Of a stretch of DNA of 64,000 bases, positions 10,404 to 17,890 are shown in pieces (positions within the stretch are counted from its first letter, which is position 1; every line of letters begins with the position of its first letter). The notes under the pieces are model-generated. The model saw nothing but the letters and a program-made list of their open reading frames with translations. It ran no database searches and was not told the origin of the DNA. Source of the stretch: Chloracidobacterium sp. (GTDB taxonomy: Bacteria; Acidobacteriota; Blastocatellia; Pyrinomonadales; Pyrinomonadaceae); the NCBI GenBank assembly GCA_016712045.1, contig JADJRV010000012.1, positions 1 to 64,000 on the forward strand. Reading direction: 5' to 3'. The position numbers were made by a program, and so were the translations under genes.

Positions 10404-11717
10404 ATGTCGCGAAAGTTCTATTTTTCATTTCTTGTGGCCACTGCCGTATTTATGGCCGGTCATTTGGTGATTTTTGCCCAGACCGCTCCGGTAGGCGGCG
10501 CGGTCGAAGTTAAAAAGGCTGACGGAACACAAGAACCAGTGGCCGGGGCTCTAATAGAGGTTTATCGAACCGATATCAAAGCGGGTTTTCCGTCAGCGAA
10601 GACGGATACAAAAGGCCAATTCCGATTTGCTGGAATGCCATACGCCGGTGTGTTTACATTTGCTGTAAGCGCTCCCAACTGTGCTCCGATGATCTTTCCC
10701 AACGTCAGGGCGGGCCAGGAAAAGTTACTCATAGTCCTGACTCCGGGCGACGGCAAAAAATTTAGTGAATCAGATGCGCGAAGCATAAAAGCGGTAAAGA
10801 CTGGTGAAGAAGGTCCGCGGGAGCCGACTGAGGAAGAAAAGAAAGCCAAGTCAGACTTTGAAAAAAAGGCCGCTGAGATCGAGGCTAAGAATGCAAAAGC
10901 CTCGAAAACCAATGAGATCATAACAGCGGCGGCAAAAGAGGCAAAAGAGGCCTTTGATGCTAAGAATTATGACCTTGCCATCGCAAAATACGAAGAAGGT
11001 ATTGCGGCTGACCCTGAGTTTGTCGGAAGTGCACCTGTTTTCAACAATAACCGCTCGATATCGCTTAGGATCAGAGCGGTTGATGTGCGCAATAAGGCGA
11101 TAAAGCTGACCGACGCCACCGAAAAACTTGCCGGTCTCGAAAAAGCTAAGAAAGATCTGGCGGATTCTGCAACTGGTTTTTTAAAATCCTGGAATATTCT
11201 TAAAAATGCGCCCTTGGCGGATATTGTTGACAAGGTAAATTACGAAGCAACAAAGACCGCCGCACTAGTTGGTGCACAAGAAACATTTCGAATGGCGGTG
11301 CTTACGGAACAGGTCGATCCAACGGTGATCGAAGCGGCCAAGGTCCTGACCCCCGCATATGTCGCGGCCGAAGCGGACGCAGCAAAAAAGGCGACAGCAA
11401 ATTTGTTGTTTGCCGATCTGTACCGCGTCGCAGGCGATTCTGAAAATGCCATCGCATCTTACAAGGCGATCCTTGAAACTTCGCCGGAAAATGTAGATGC
11501 TCTTGTCGGCCTTGGCCTTAGCCTGGTCAATTATGGTTATATCAAGGATGACAAAGCAATGCTGCAAGAGGCGGCCAATTATTTGCAGAAATTTGTCGGC
11601 ATTGCTGCGGACGCTCACAGATATAAAAAGGACGCGATAGAAGCGATAAATACGCTGAAAACGCTTTCAAATGTGGCTCCGCAAAAGGTCACGACCGGCG
11701 GAAAGAAAAAACCGTAA
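10404..11717 (+). CDS. Secreted TPR protein with N-terminal carboxypeptidase-regulatory-like domain
   Basis: A 437-residue exported protein. Residues 1-26 are a signal peptide ending VIFAQ. Residues 35-110 form a carboxypeptidase-regulatory-like beta-sandwich (PVAGALIEVYRTD, TDTKGQFRFAGMPYAG). Residues 130-175 are a charged Lys/Glu/Ala helix. TPR-like helices follow (AKEAFDAKNYDLAIAKYEEG near 190; SYKAILETSPENVDALVGLG near 350). The combination is common in acidobacterial periplasmic proteins of unknown function. A GGAGG lies 7 bases before ATG 10404. The gene is monocistronic, ended by the hairpin at 11741-11772. Confidence 0.8.
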   Translation: MSRKFYFSFLVATAVFMAGHLVIFAQTAPVGGAVEVKKADGTQEPVAGALIEVYRTDIKAGFPSAKTDTKGQFRFAGMPYAGVFTFAVSAPNCAPMIFPNVRAGQEKLLIVLTPGDGKKFSESDARSIKAVKTGEEGPREPTEEEKKAKSDFEKKAAEIEAKNAKASKTNEIITAAAKEAKEAFDAKNYDLAIAKYEEGIAADPEFVGSAPVFNNNRSISLRIRAVDVRNKAIKLTDATEKLAGLEKAKKDLADSATGFLKSWNILKNAPLADIVDKVNYEATKTAALVGAQETFRMAVLTEQVDPTVIEAAKVLTPAYVAAEADAAKKATANLLFADLYRVAGDSENAIASYKAILETSPENVDALVGLGLSLVNYGYIKDDKAMLQEAANYLQKFVGIAADAHRYKKDAIEAINTLKTLSNVAPQKVTTGGKKKP

Positions 11718-11740
11718 TGTTACTCAAATGACGTACATAT

Positions 11741-11772
11741 GCCGTGCCTGTTAAAATGGGCACGGCTTTTTT
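11741..11772 (+). terminator. Strong terminator touching the next start codon
   Basis: GCCGTGCC / GGGCACGGC, an eight-pair GC-rich stem with a 9-base loop, then six T residues. The last T at 11772 is immediately followed by the ATG of the GNAT gene, so the hairpin occupies the position where its ribosome binding site would be. Confidence 0.85.
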
Positions 11773-12249
11773 ATGTCGATCAATATCCGAAATATTATCG
11801 AAGATGACCTTACGGCCGTCGTCGAGCTGATGCGCAGCTTTGCCGAGTATGAAAATCTCGCCGAATATTGCACGGTGACGACGGAGCGATTGCATCGTGC
11901 AATGTTTAGCGACGAGGGTTTTGTCGAAGGGTTGATCGCTTTTGACGACGAGATGCCGGTCGCTTACGCCCTCTTTCATCCAAATTTCTCTAGCTTTCGC
12001 GGCGAGATGGGGCTGTATCTTGAGGATATTTACGTCCTGGCTGAGTATCGCCGCCATAAACTTGGGTTGCAGTTGTTGCGAAAAATTGCCTCGATCGCAA
12101 AAGAACGAGGGCTGGAACGCATCGATTTTCTCGTGCTCGATTGGAACTCACCCGCCATCAACTTTTATCTCAAACACGGTGCCGAGCGCTACTCGGACGA
12201 GAGCCACTTTAAGTTCGCCGGCGATGCCCTCGCCCGCCTCGCATCCTGA
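11773..12249 (+). CDS. GNAT family N-acetyltransferase
   Basis: A 158-residue acetyltransferase of the diamine-acetyltransferase-like branch. It has the N-terminal NIRNIIEDDLTAVVELMRSF, motif A with LEDIYVLAEYRRHKLGLQLL (acetyl-CoA pyrophosphate loop) near residue 85, and motif B LDWNSPAINFYLKHGA near 125, as seen in SpmA/SSAT-like enzymes. The substrate is probably a small amine, but the sequence does not fix it. The start codon follows directly on the U tract of the preceding terminator and has no Shine-Dalgarno, so the message may be leaderless or made only by read-through; the next in-frame ATG codons lie inside the conserved domain and are unlikely starts. Confidence 0.85.
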   Translation: MSINIRNIIEDDLTAVVELMRSFAEYENLAEYCTVTTERLHRAMFSDEGFVEGLIAFDDEMPVAYALFHPNFSSFRGEMGLYLEDIYVLAEYRRHKLGLQLLRKIASIAKERGLERIDFLVLDWNSPAINFYLKHGAERYSDESHFKFAGDALARLAS

Positions 12250-12351
12250 CCTTTTTGAGCTTCTGGTCATTTTATTGTCACAACACGCCCTTGAGCGGTG
12301 TATTTCTCATGTAAAGCACATCCTAAGCAATATTTCTGGAGGTTTTTTGTA

Positions 12352-13293
12352 ATGAGAAGTAGTTTGGCGAGAGCCGCCCTGACCCTTTCGGGCCTGGTAT
12401 TTATTATTATCGTAATCGGCAATGTGGTCATCGTTGCCCAAGAGGCCGTCACCGGTACTTGGAAAGCCGATGTACGCAGTGAAAAGAATGAAAAGGAAAA
12501 TCCCGACAAGATCCATCTTTCGTTTACCCGCCGCACTGAGAACGGCAAAAATCAAAATGGTTCGAGCTTCGCCTACAGTGACCTTCAGGGATTGACCCGT
12601 GAACAGACGATGCAGGACGGCAAGGTCAATTTTCGACTCGTGCGCGAAGCCGGGACCATCGACTGCGAAGGCACATTTGCCGGCGGCCAAGGATCGGGCA
12701 CTTTTCGGTTCACGCCGGATCAGTCGTTCGTTAGTGCGATGCGAGCCAAGGGTTTTGACTTTGAAAAAGAAACACGCAAACACGATGACGACGATGTTTC
12801 GAGCCGACTGATGGCGGCTGCGTTTCTTAACGTAACGACCGCTCTCGCGGACGATCTACTTTCAGCAAATTTTGGCAAGCTCGACGTTGACGACCTATTC
12901 AAAGCCGCGATCTTTAAGGTCGATTCGAAATTTATGGTCGAAATGAAAAATTCAGGCTTTCCCGATCTAAAGTTCGAAGACCTGGTCAAAGCACGTATCT
13001 TTAAGATCGACGCGGACTACGTCAAACAGGTTCACGAGATGGGTTTTAGCGACCACGGATTTGAGGGGCTGGTAAAGTTTCGCATCTTTAAGGTGACGCC
13101 CGAATATCTCAATGAACTCAAAGCCGCCGGCCTGTCAAAAATGGACAGCGAAGACATTGTAAAGTGCCGTATTTTTAAGATCGACGCCGAATTTGTCCGA
13201 AAGGCCAGAGCGACCGATCCCAACGTGACGATCGAAGATCTCGTTAAAATGAAGATCGGCGTTTATAGACACAAGGACAAGGATTCTTACTAA
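12352..13293 (+). CDS. Exported protein with four 28-residue repeats
   Basis: A 313-residue protein with an N-terminal membrane or signal segment (LTLSGLVFIIIVIGNVVIVAQ). Residues 30-130 form a beta-rich domain. From about residue 175 four repeats of about 28 residues follow, pattern D-[DE]-L-[VF]-K-x-[RA]-I-F-K-[IV]-[DT]-x-x-[FY]-[VML], and a fifth partial copy ends the protein. Similar repeats are found in acidobacterial proteins associated with M56 peptidase/BlaR-like systems, but no peptidase is adjacent here. ATG 12352 has GGAGG at 12338-12342. A terminator follows at 13317-13346. Function unknown. Confidence 0.75.
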   Translation: MRSSLARAALTLSGLVFIIIVIGNVVIVAQEAVTGTWKADVRSEKNEKENPDKIHLSFTRRTENGKNQNGSSFAYSDLQGLTREQTMQDGKVNFRLVREAGTIDCEGTFAGGQGSGTFRFTPDQSFVSAMRAKGFDFEKETRKHDDDDVSSRLMAAAFLNVTTALADDLLSANFGKLDVDDLFKAAIFKVDSKFMVEMKNSGFPDLKFEDLVKARIFKIDADYVKQVHEMGFSDHGFEGLVKFRIFKVTPEYLNELKAAGLSKMDSEDIVKCRIFKIDAEFVRKARATDPNVTIEDLVKMKIGVYRHKDKDSY

Positions 13294-13316
13294 CCCCTCC
13301 AACGTCCTTGAGAGAA

Positions 13317-13346
13317 AGAAGCTCTGTTTTGCAGGGCTTCTTTTTT
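13317..13346. terminator. Bidirectional terminator
   Basis: AGAAGCTCTG / CAGGGCTTCT with a TTTTG loop, T run after it and A-rich sequence before it. It lies between the repeat protein (+) and the DUF6868 gene (-), whose stop codon overlaps the T run. Confidence 0.8.
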
Positions 13347-13602
13347 ATTTGCCATGACGGCGTGTCACGATATGCAGCGAAATGTAAGGCACGAGGTTAA
13401 ATAGCAATACGCCGATCTTGTAGATCGCCATTCCCAGATAGTTGTAAGAATCGAACTGCTCAACTGACAATCTAAACCATCGCTGGTGGATGCCCATTAG
13501 CTGATCATGTGCCGCGATAAACACGACAAACCAGATGATCAGAATTACGTAGTTTATTACCAGGCTCCACGCTAGCATTTTCCGACATGTTGCAAGATCC
13601 AT
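13345..13602 (-). CDS. DUF6868 family small membrane protein
   Basis: An 85-residue protein with two hydrophobic helices (roughly residues 12-32 and 55-78). The segment HQRWFRLSVEQFDSYNYLGM then AIYKIGVLLFNLVPYISL matches the small family I know as DUF6868, found in many Gram-negative bacteria with no assigned role. The ATG at 13602 follows a GGAGG. It lies 18 bases after the yceH stop, so the two are likely cotranscribed. Confidence 0.75.
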   Translation of the reverse strand: MDLATCRKMLAWSLVINYVILIIWFVVFIAAHDQLMGIHQRWFRLSVEQFDSYNYLGMAIYKIGVLLFNLVPYISLHIVTRRHGK

Positions 13603-13620
13603 ATTCCCTCCGAATTAATT

Positions 13621-14277
13621 TCATTCAAATTGCTTCTTAAATTCCTCAAACGTCTCTTTCAACGTGTCGACCTCGCCGCGTAATGCCGTGACATCTTCCT
13701 CTAGTTTTAAGATACGCTCTTCGTCAACGCTGCCGCGTCTTGGGGCAGCAGCGATGGCGGCGGCAAATGATTCGACATCGATCGGGCCCGACATCAGGTG
13801 CATAAAACGGGCTTCTTTTTGGCCGGGCTGGATGGGGAGCTTGACGATGAGCGGATCTTCGCGGCGGGCTAGGCCGTCAAGCGTTTCCTGTATCTCGCCG
13901 AGGCCGGAAAAATTGTGCAGCCGCTCAGTTCGCGTTTTCAATTCGCCTAGCGTCTGAGCTCCGCGAAGCAGCATTACGGCGACCACCGCAACCTCCGACG
14001 GTTCAAGCTCATACACCGACGGCAGCATGTGCTTATACTTCGGCACACGGCTCGTGCTGCCGTAAAAGACATACACCAGATTGCGATCGCGCAGGATCTC
14101 GATCGCCGTATTTACAATTCCCTCGTCATAAGACACGACGGGTTCGCGGTTGTTCTTTTGGTTACAGGCGTTGACGAGCGCATTAAGCGTCAGCGGATAA
14201 TACTCGGGCGTCGTCAGCTGCTTTTCGACCAGCGAGCCCAAAATTCGGGCCTCAGTTTCGTTTAGTATTTCAGGCAT
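13621..14277 (-). CDS. yceH: YceH/DUF480 family protein
   Basis: A 218-residue protein with the DUF480 start LNETEARILGSLVEKQLTTP and YYPLTLNALVNACNQKNNREP near residue 25, two tandem winged-helix domains, and EARFMHLMSGPI near 155. A C-terminal coiled coil (residues 185-218, EEDVTALRGEVDTLKETFEE) is usual. The fold suggests DNA or protein binding; its function is not established. ATG 14277 gives the standard start. Confidence 0.9.
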   Translation of the reverse strand: MPEILNETEARILGSLVEKQLTTPEYYPLTLNALVNACNQKNNREPVVSYDEGIVNTAIEILRDRNLVYVFYGSTSRVPKYKHMLPSVYELEPSEVAVVAVMLLRGAQTLGELKTRTERLHNFSGLGEIQETLDGLARREDPLIVKLPIQPGQKEARFMHLMSGPIDVESFAAAIAAAPRRGSVDEERILKLEEDVTALRGEVDTLKETFEEFKKQFE

Positions 14278-14328
14278 AGATATCGATACGGTTTTCCCGT
14301 TTATCTATTGTAATTTACAATCAAGAGC

Positions 14329-14931
14329 GTGGATATACTAATTGCACGAACCGGGCGGGAGATCGATATGGCTTTTGAGCGACTGTCGACTGCGGTCAGG
14401 CTGGGTTGTGACACCGAAACTTCGGGGTTGAGCGCTCGTCACGGGCGTCTTTTTTCAGTGCAATTTTCTGACGGTGAATTTAACGTCCTTGTCCCGATCA
14501 GCGAAGGCGTGCCGCTCGGACGGCTCGAAGATATCCTAACTAACCCCGCGGTCACAAAAATATTTCACAACGCCAAATTTGACCTCGATTTTCTCAATGA
14601 AAACGGCTACAGTGTTGCGAACATATTTGACACAATGATCGCCGAAAAGGTGCTGACACGCGGAGCCGGCCAATCGGCCTCGCTCGCCGAAACGCTCTAC
14701 CGCTACTTTGCGGTCGATCTCGATAAATCACAGCGAGCAAAATTTTCACGAAAATGGGACGGAATCTGGACCGAAGATCTGGTCGATTACGCTCTGTCGG
14801 ATGTTATCCATCTGCCAAAACTAATGGACGAGCAAAATGCGTGGCTGGAAAAACTTGGATTGACCGGCGAGTTTGAAACCCAACTACAAAAGATATTTGC
14901 CCATGAAATACACGAAAGACACGAAAAATAG
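14329..14931 (+). CDS. RNase D / Pol I-type 3'-5' exonuclease domain protein
   Basis: A single DEDDy exonuclease domain of 200 residues. Exo I is DTETSG at residues 28-33, Exo II HNAKFDLDF near 85, and Exo III YALSDVIHL near 155, so all four acidic residues and the Tyr are in place. It lacks the HRDC domains of full RNase D. The start is GTG 14329. The last twelve residues (IFAHEIHERHEK) are encoded by the left arm of an intergenic palindromic repeat, so the repeat has extended or replaced the original C-terminus. RNA or DNA 3' end trimming is the likely activity. Confidence 0.85.
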   Translation: MDILIARTGREIDMAFERLSTAVRLGCDTETSGLSARHGRLFSVQFSDGEFNVLVPISEGVPLGRLEDILTNPAVTKIFHNAKFDLDFLNENGYSVANIFDTMIAEKVLTRGAGQSASLAETLYRYFAVDLDKSQRAKFSRKWDGIWTEDLVDYALSDVIHLPKLMDEQNAWLEKLGLTGEFETQLQKIFAHEIHERHEK

Positions 14932-14976
14932 AACCTTTTCTTTTTTTTCGTCTGTTTCGTGTATTTCGTGGGCAAA
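14896..14976. repeat. Dispersed TTCGTG palindromic repeat, copy B
   Basis: The left arm TTTGCCCATGAAATACACGA (14896-14915) mirrors the right arm TCGTGTATTTCGTGGGCAAA ending at 14976, with A-rich and T-rich stretches between. It sits at the junction of two convergent genes, supplies the final codons of the exonuclease gene, and could act as a bidirectional terminator. Confidence 0.75.
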
Positions 14977-14978
14977 TC

Positions 14979-15446
14979 CTACCAGCGATGATACGCCGGG
15001 TGGCCTTCTTTGACCGCGACGAATGTCCCTCGACATGTAGCACAAACCTTGTCATTTACGATCAGCTCGGCTTCGACGGTTGCTCGATCTTCACTTGATT
15101 CGACGACTCTTGCTTTCAAATAGATTGGTGCGTCGACGGGTGTTGGGCGTTTGAGTTTGACGTGAAAATCAGCGGTTACCGTACAGTCCGGCTCGGTTTT
15201 GCCATCGCGTTTCATCAGAAAATAGGTGGCGGTCCAGTTCGAATGACAATCGAGCAACGCACCAATAATGCCGCCGTTGAGCATTCCGGGAAACGCCTGA
15301 TGTTCGGGGCTCGCGTGCCAGACCGCTACGACCTCGTCGCCTTCCGGGAAACTCGCGATATGTAATCCCTTTTCATTCGCCGGCCCGCAGCCAAAACAGA
15401 TGCTCGCGGGCGAGTACTTTTCTTGCAAAGATAGCTGATTGCTCAT
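14979..15446 (-). CDS. PaaI-type hotdog thioesterase
   Basis: A 155-residue single hotdog domain protein. FGCGPANEKGLHI near residue 18 and AFPGMLNGGIIGALLDCHSN near 50 match the PaaI/YiiD-like thioesterase families in which the central helix carries the catalytic residues; acyl-CoA hydrolysis is likely but the substrate is unknown. ATG 15446 begins MSNQLSLQEKYSP; a much longer frame extends upstream over the MFS gene but is an antisense artefact. It diverges from the MFS transporter gene with 39 bases between starts. Confidence 0.85.
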   Translation of the reverse strand: MSNQLSLQEKYSPASICFGCGPANEKGLHIASFPEGDEVVAVWHASPEHQAFPGMLNGGIIGALLDCHSNWTATYFLMKRDGKTEPDCTVTADFHVKLKRPTPVDAPIYLKARVVESSEDRATVEAELIVNDKVCATCRGTFVAVKEGHPAYHRW

Positions 15447-15485
15447 AGTATATTTCTCTAAGACTAGCACACACACCTGACATTT

Positions 15486-16835
15486 ATGGAGCAAACCACT
15501 GGGCGTGAGCGGCGAACGCTGCTCGACATGAACGGCTATCAATGGACCGTCCTTTTTGCCGCGTGGCTCGGCTGGGGATTCGACATTTTTGACAGCCTGC
15601 TGATGAATTACGTCGCACCAAATGCGGTCCCGACGCTGCTTGGTTTGACGATCGGCACGCCGGAAGCTGCGGCTGCTACCCTTTGGTGGACCGGTGTCTT
15701 TACTTCGCTTTTGCTTATCGGATGGGCGGTCGGCGGCATTATTTTTGGCAAGGTCGCAGATCGAATCGGGCGAACAAAAACACTGTTGCTGACGATGTTG
15801 CTTTATTCGATCGGCACGGCGGCGTGTGCGTTTGCACCAAACATCTGGGTTCTGATGCTCTTTCGCATAGTCGCGAGTCTCGGCATCGGCGGCGAATGGG
15901 CGGCGGGAGCGGCGATGGTCGCCGAGGTCGTGCCTGAGAAACGGCGTGTTGAGGCGGGAGCTTTGCTTTACACCGCGGCCCCGTTCGGATTGTTTCTCGC
16001 GACGTTTGTGACCTATCAAGTCACGGGCGTGTATTTCACTGATCCGGGCACGTCCTGGCGGTATGTGTTCCTTTTCGGATTGATACCGGCAGCTGTCGCT
16101 TTCTTCGTCCGGCTCTTTATTAAGGAGCCCGAACGCTGGCAAAAAGTCGCGCACGAGCAGAGGGCAAAGATCTCTGAGCTTTTCTCGCCTAAATATCGTG
16201 CCCTCACGATCAGCGGTTTTTGCATGGCTGTTACTGCTCTCATCACTTGGTGGAGCGGCAACGCTTTTATCCCGATCGTTGCAAAGGGACTCGCTTCGCG
16301 TGAGTGGACCGAACTAACAAATGCGGGCGTTACGGACCTGCCGTCGATCGAGGTCATGGGCCAGCAATGGGTCAGAACGGCGACCAACTCTTTTAACCTC
16401 GGCGGCCTGATCGGCACGCTGCTGACGATACCGGTCGCAAAATATCTTGGCCGCAAAACGATGTTCTTTATTTTTTACCTCGTTGCCGCGGCGTCGATAA
16501 TGTCGGCATTTGGGCTGGATCTCGCTCCGCACACGCGGCTGTATTTCTATTTCCCTATCGGCCTCTCGGTCTTTGGCATTTTTGGCAGCTTTACGTTTTA
16601 CCTGCCCGAATTATTCCCGACGCGTCTGCGGGCGACGGGCTCGGGCTTTACGTACAACATCGGCCGTTTCATCGCAGCATTTGGTCCATTCCTCGTCGGC
16701 AGTATCGCGGCGGGCGGTGCAAACTCTTTGGATAGTGCGATTCGGGTGCTGTTTTGGGTCGGCGTCGTGCCGATAATCGGGCTGTTAACTCTGCCGCTTG
16801 TCATCGAGACAAAAGGCAAAGTATTGGCAGATTAG
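15486..16835 (+). CDS. MFS transporter, aromatic acid/sugar acid-like
   Basis: A 449-residue major facilitator with about 12 membrane helices. Motif A is GKVADRIGRTKTL after helix 2, and FDIFDSLLMNYVAPN in helix 1 resembles the anion/aromatic acid:H+ symporter and sialate transporter groups. RIVASLGIGGEWAAGA in helix 4 is typical of that branch. The loop at residues 265-295 (ASREWTELTNAGVTDLPSIE) is longer than usual. The substrate is not determined by the sequence. The divergent thioesterase gene might belong to the same aromatic or acyl degradation function, but this is inference only. Confidence 0.85.
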   Translation: MEQTTGRERRTLLDMNGYQWTVLFAAWLGWGFDIFDSLLMNYVAPNAVPTLLGLTIGTPEAAAATLWWTGVFTSLLLIGWAVGGIIFGKVADRIGRTKTLLLTMLLYSIGTAACAFAPNIWVLMLFRIVASLGIGGEWAAGAAMVAEVVPEKRRVEAGALLYTAAPFGLFLATFVTYQVTGVYFTDPGTSWRYVFLFGLIPAAVAFFVRLFIKEPERWQKVAHEQRAKISELFSPKYRALTISGFCMAVTALITWWSGNAFIPIVAKGLASREWTELTNAGVTDLPSIEVMGQQWVRTATNSFNLGGLIGTLLTIPVAKYLGRKTMFFIFYLVAAASIMSAFGLDLAPHTRLYFYFPIGLSVFGIFGSFTFYLPELFPTRLRATGSGFTYNIGRFIAAFGPFLVGSIAAGGANSLDSAIRVLFWVGVVPIIGLLTLPLVIETKGKVLAD

Positions 16836-16858
16836 CGAACATTTGGAGGATCGTAAAT

Positions 16859-17233
16859 ATGAAACTATATGGGCTAGGCTCGGTTGTGACATTGACGTTT
16901 GTCGGTATTATCTTCTTTACCGTCTCGGCAGGATGCGGTGGATCGAGCGGTGAATGTGTCGGAACAGTTAGTTATCAAGGTAAAACTTTCGAGGGTAAAG
17001 ACAAAACTGCCGATCAGGCTAAACGCAATGCATGTAACAATTACTGTCGCGATGCCGATCCCGAATACGACGCGATGTATCGCATCTGGCTTGATTCGCC
17101 AAAGGGCAAAGCCGCCGGTTCGCCGTCAAAGCAAGAGGCGATCTTCAAGGACAAAGACCTAATGTCTTACGTGACTGAGACCTGTTCTAAGAGATGCGCC
17201 TCGACGATGAACCCCGAGGCTAAGTGTAAGTAG
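16859..17233 (+). CDS. Small Cys-rich exported protein, possible lipoprotein
   Basis: A 124-residue protein with a signal peptide ending FTVSAGCGG; the SAGC could be a weak lipobox. The mature part has seven further Cys (GECVG, NACNNYC, ETCSKRCAS, AKC), consistent with disulfides outside the cytoplasm. No family recognised. GGAGG at 16845-16849 precedes ATG 16859, and the gene starts 23 bases after the MFS stop, so they may be cotranscribed. Confidence 0.7.
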   Translation: MKLYGLGSVVTLTFVGIIFFTVSAGCGGSSGECVGTVSYQGKTFEGKDKTADQAKRNACNNYCRDADPEYDAMYRIWLDSPKGKAAGSPSKQEAIFKDKDLMSYVTETCSKRCASTMNPEAKCK

Positions 17234-17240
17234 GCTGAGC

Positions 17241-17858
17241 TTAGCTTCCTACCAGTTTTGTGTCGATCTTTTCTTCGAGCCAGTTCGTCAGGCTGTCGAG
17301 CGTCTCGATATGAACGGGCCGCCCTTTCCACGCCTTGAACGCCCAGACAAAGAGCATAATAGTCGTCACGATCTGAAAGATAAAATTGCCTACGTCAGCA
17401 ACATTAGTGGCGTTGCCGACGATACCCAAGACGGTGCTAACGATCAAAATACCGATATGTGCCGCCAGGCCTTGGGCTGCGTGAAACCTCACCTTGGTCT
17501 CGCTTTTGGGCATTAAAAATAGCAACACAACGCCCGCGATCAGGCCGATGAACCACGGCAGATACGGCAAAGCGGTGACGATATTTTCGGGCAGGCCGAT
17601 CTTTTCGATCTTACGGTTTGAGGTCTGTGCGACGTTTGAAACGCCCGCCGGTTGATACTGTGCCGGAACATATTGGCCGTTGTACGGTGCTGAATATGTA
17701 GGAAATTCCTGATTGGCAAACCTCCGGGTCTGCTCCTCGGTCGGCAGCGTCTGCGGAAAAGTCTGGGTCGCCGCACCGGTCTTTTCAAAAACCTGTGTCG
17801 CCCCGGCCTTGTCCGGAAACTCGGGATCGAGCGGATTTGTATCGTACTTATTAGCCAT
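17241..17858 (-). CDS. DUF4870/Tic20-like membrane protein
   Basis: A 205-residue protein with a Pro/Thr/Gln-rich disordered N-terminal 85 residues, then three or four hydrophobic helices (LPYLPWFIGLIAGVVLLFLM; RFHAAQGLAAHIGILIVST; FIFQIVTTIMLFVWAFKAW). The SETKVRFHAAQGL loop is the characteristic feature of DUF4870/Tic20-like proteins. Function unknown. It lies 32 bases downstream of the aspS stop on the same strand. Confidence 0.75.
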   Translation of the reverse strand: MANKYDTNPLDPEFPDKAGATQVFEKTGAATQTFPQTLPTEEQTRRFANQEFPTYSAPYNGQYVPAQYQPAGVSNVAQTSNRKIEKIGLPENIVTALPYLPWFIGLIAGVVLLFLMPKSETKVRFHAAQGLAAHIGILIVSTVLGIVGNATNVADVGNFIFQIVTTIMLFVWAFKAWKGRPVHIETLDSLTNWLEEKIDTKLVGS

Positions 17859-17890
17859 CGTTCTGGTAATTTTACGACGTTGCAGCCAGA

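Noticed and set aside
15447..16154. Upstream extension of the thioesterase reading frame to 391 codons
   Set aside because: The extension is antisense to the MFS gene and low in protein-like character; ATG 15446 gives the standard start.
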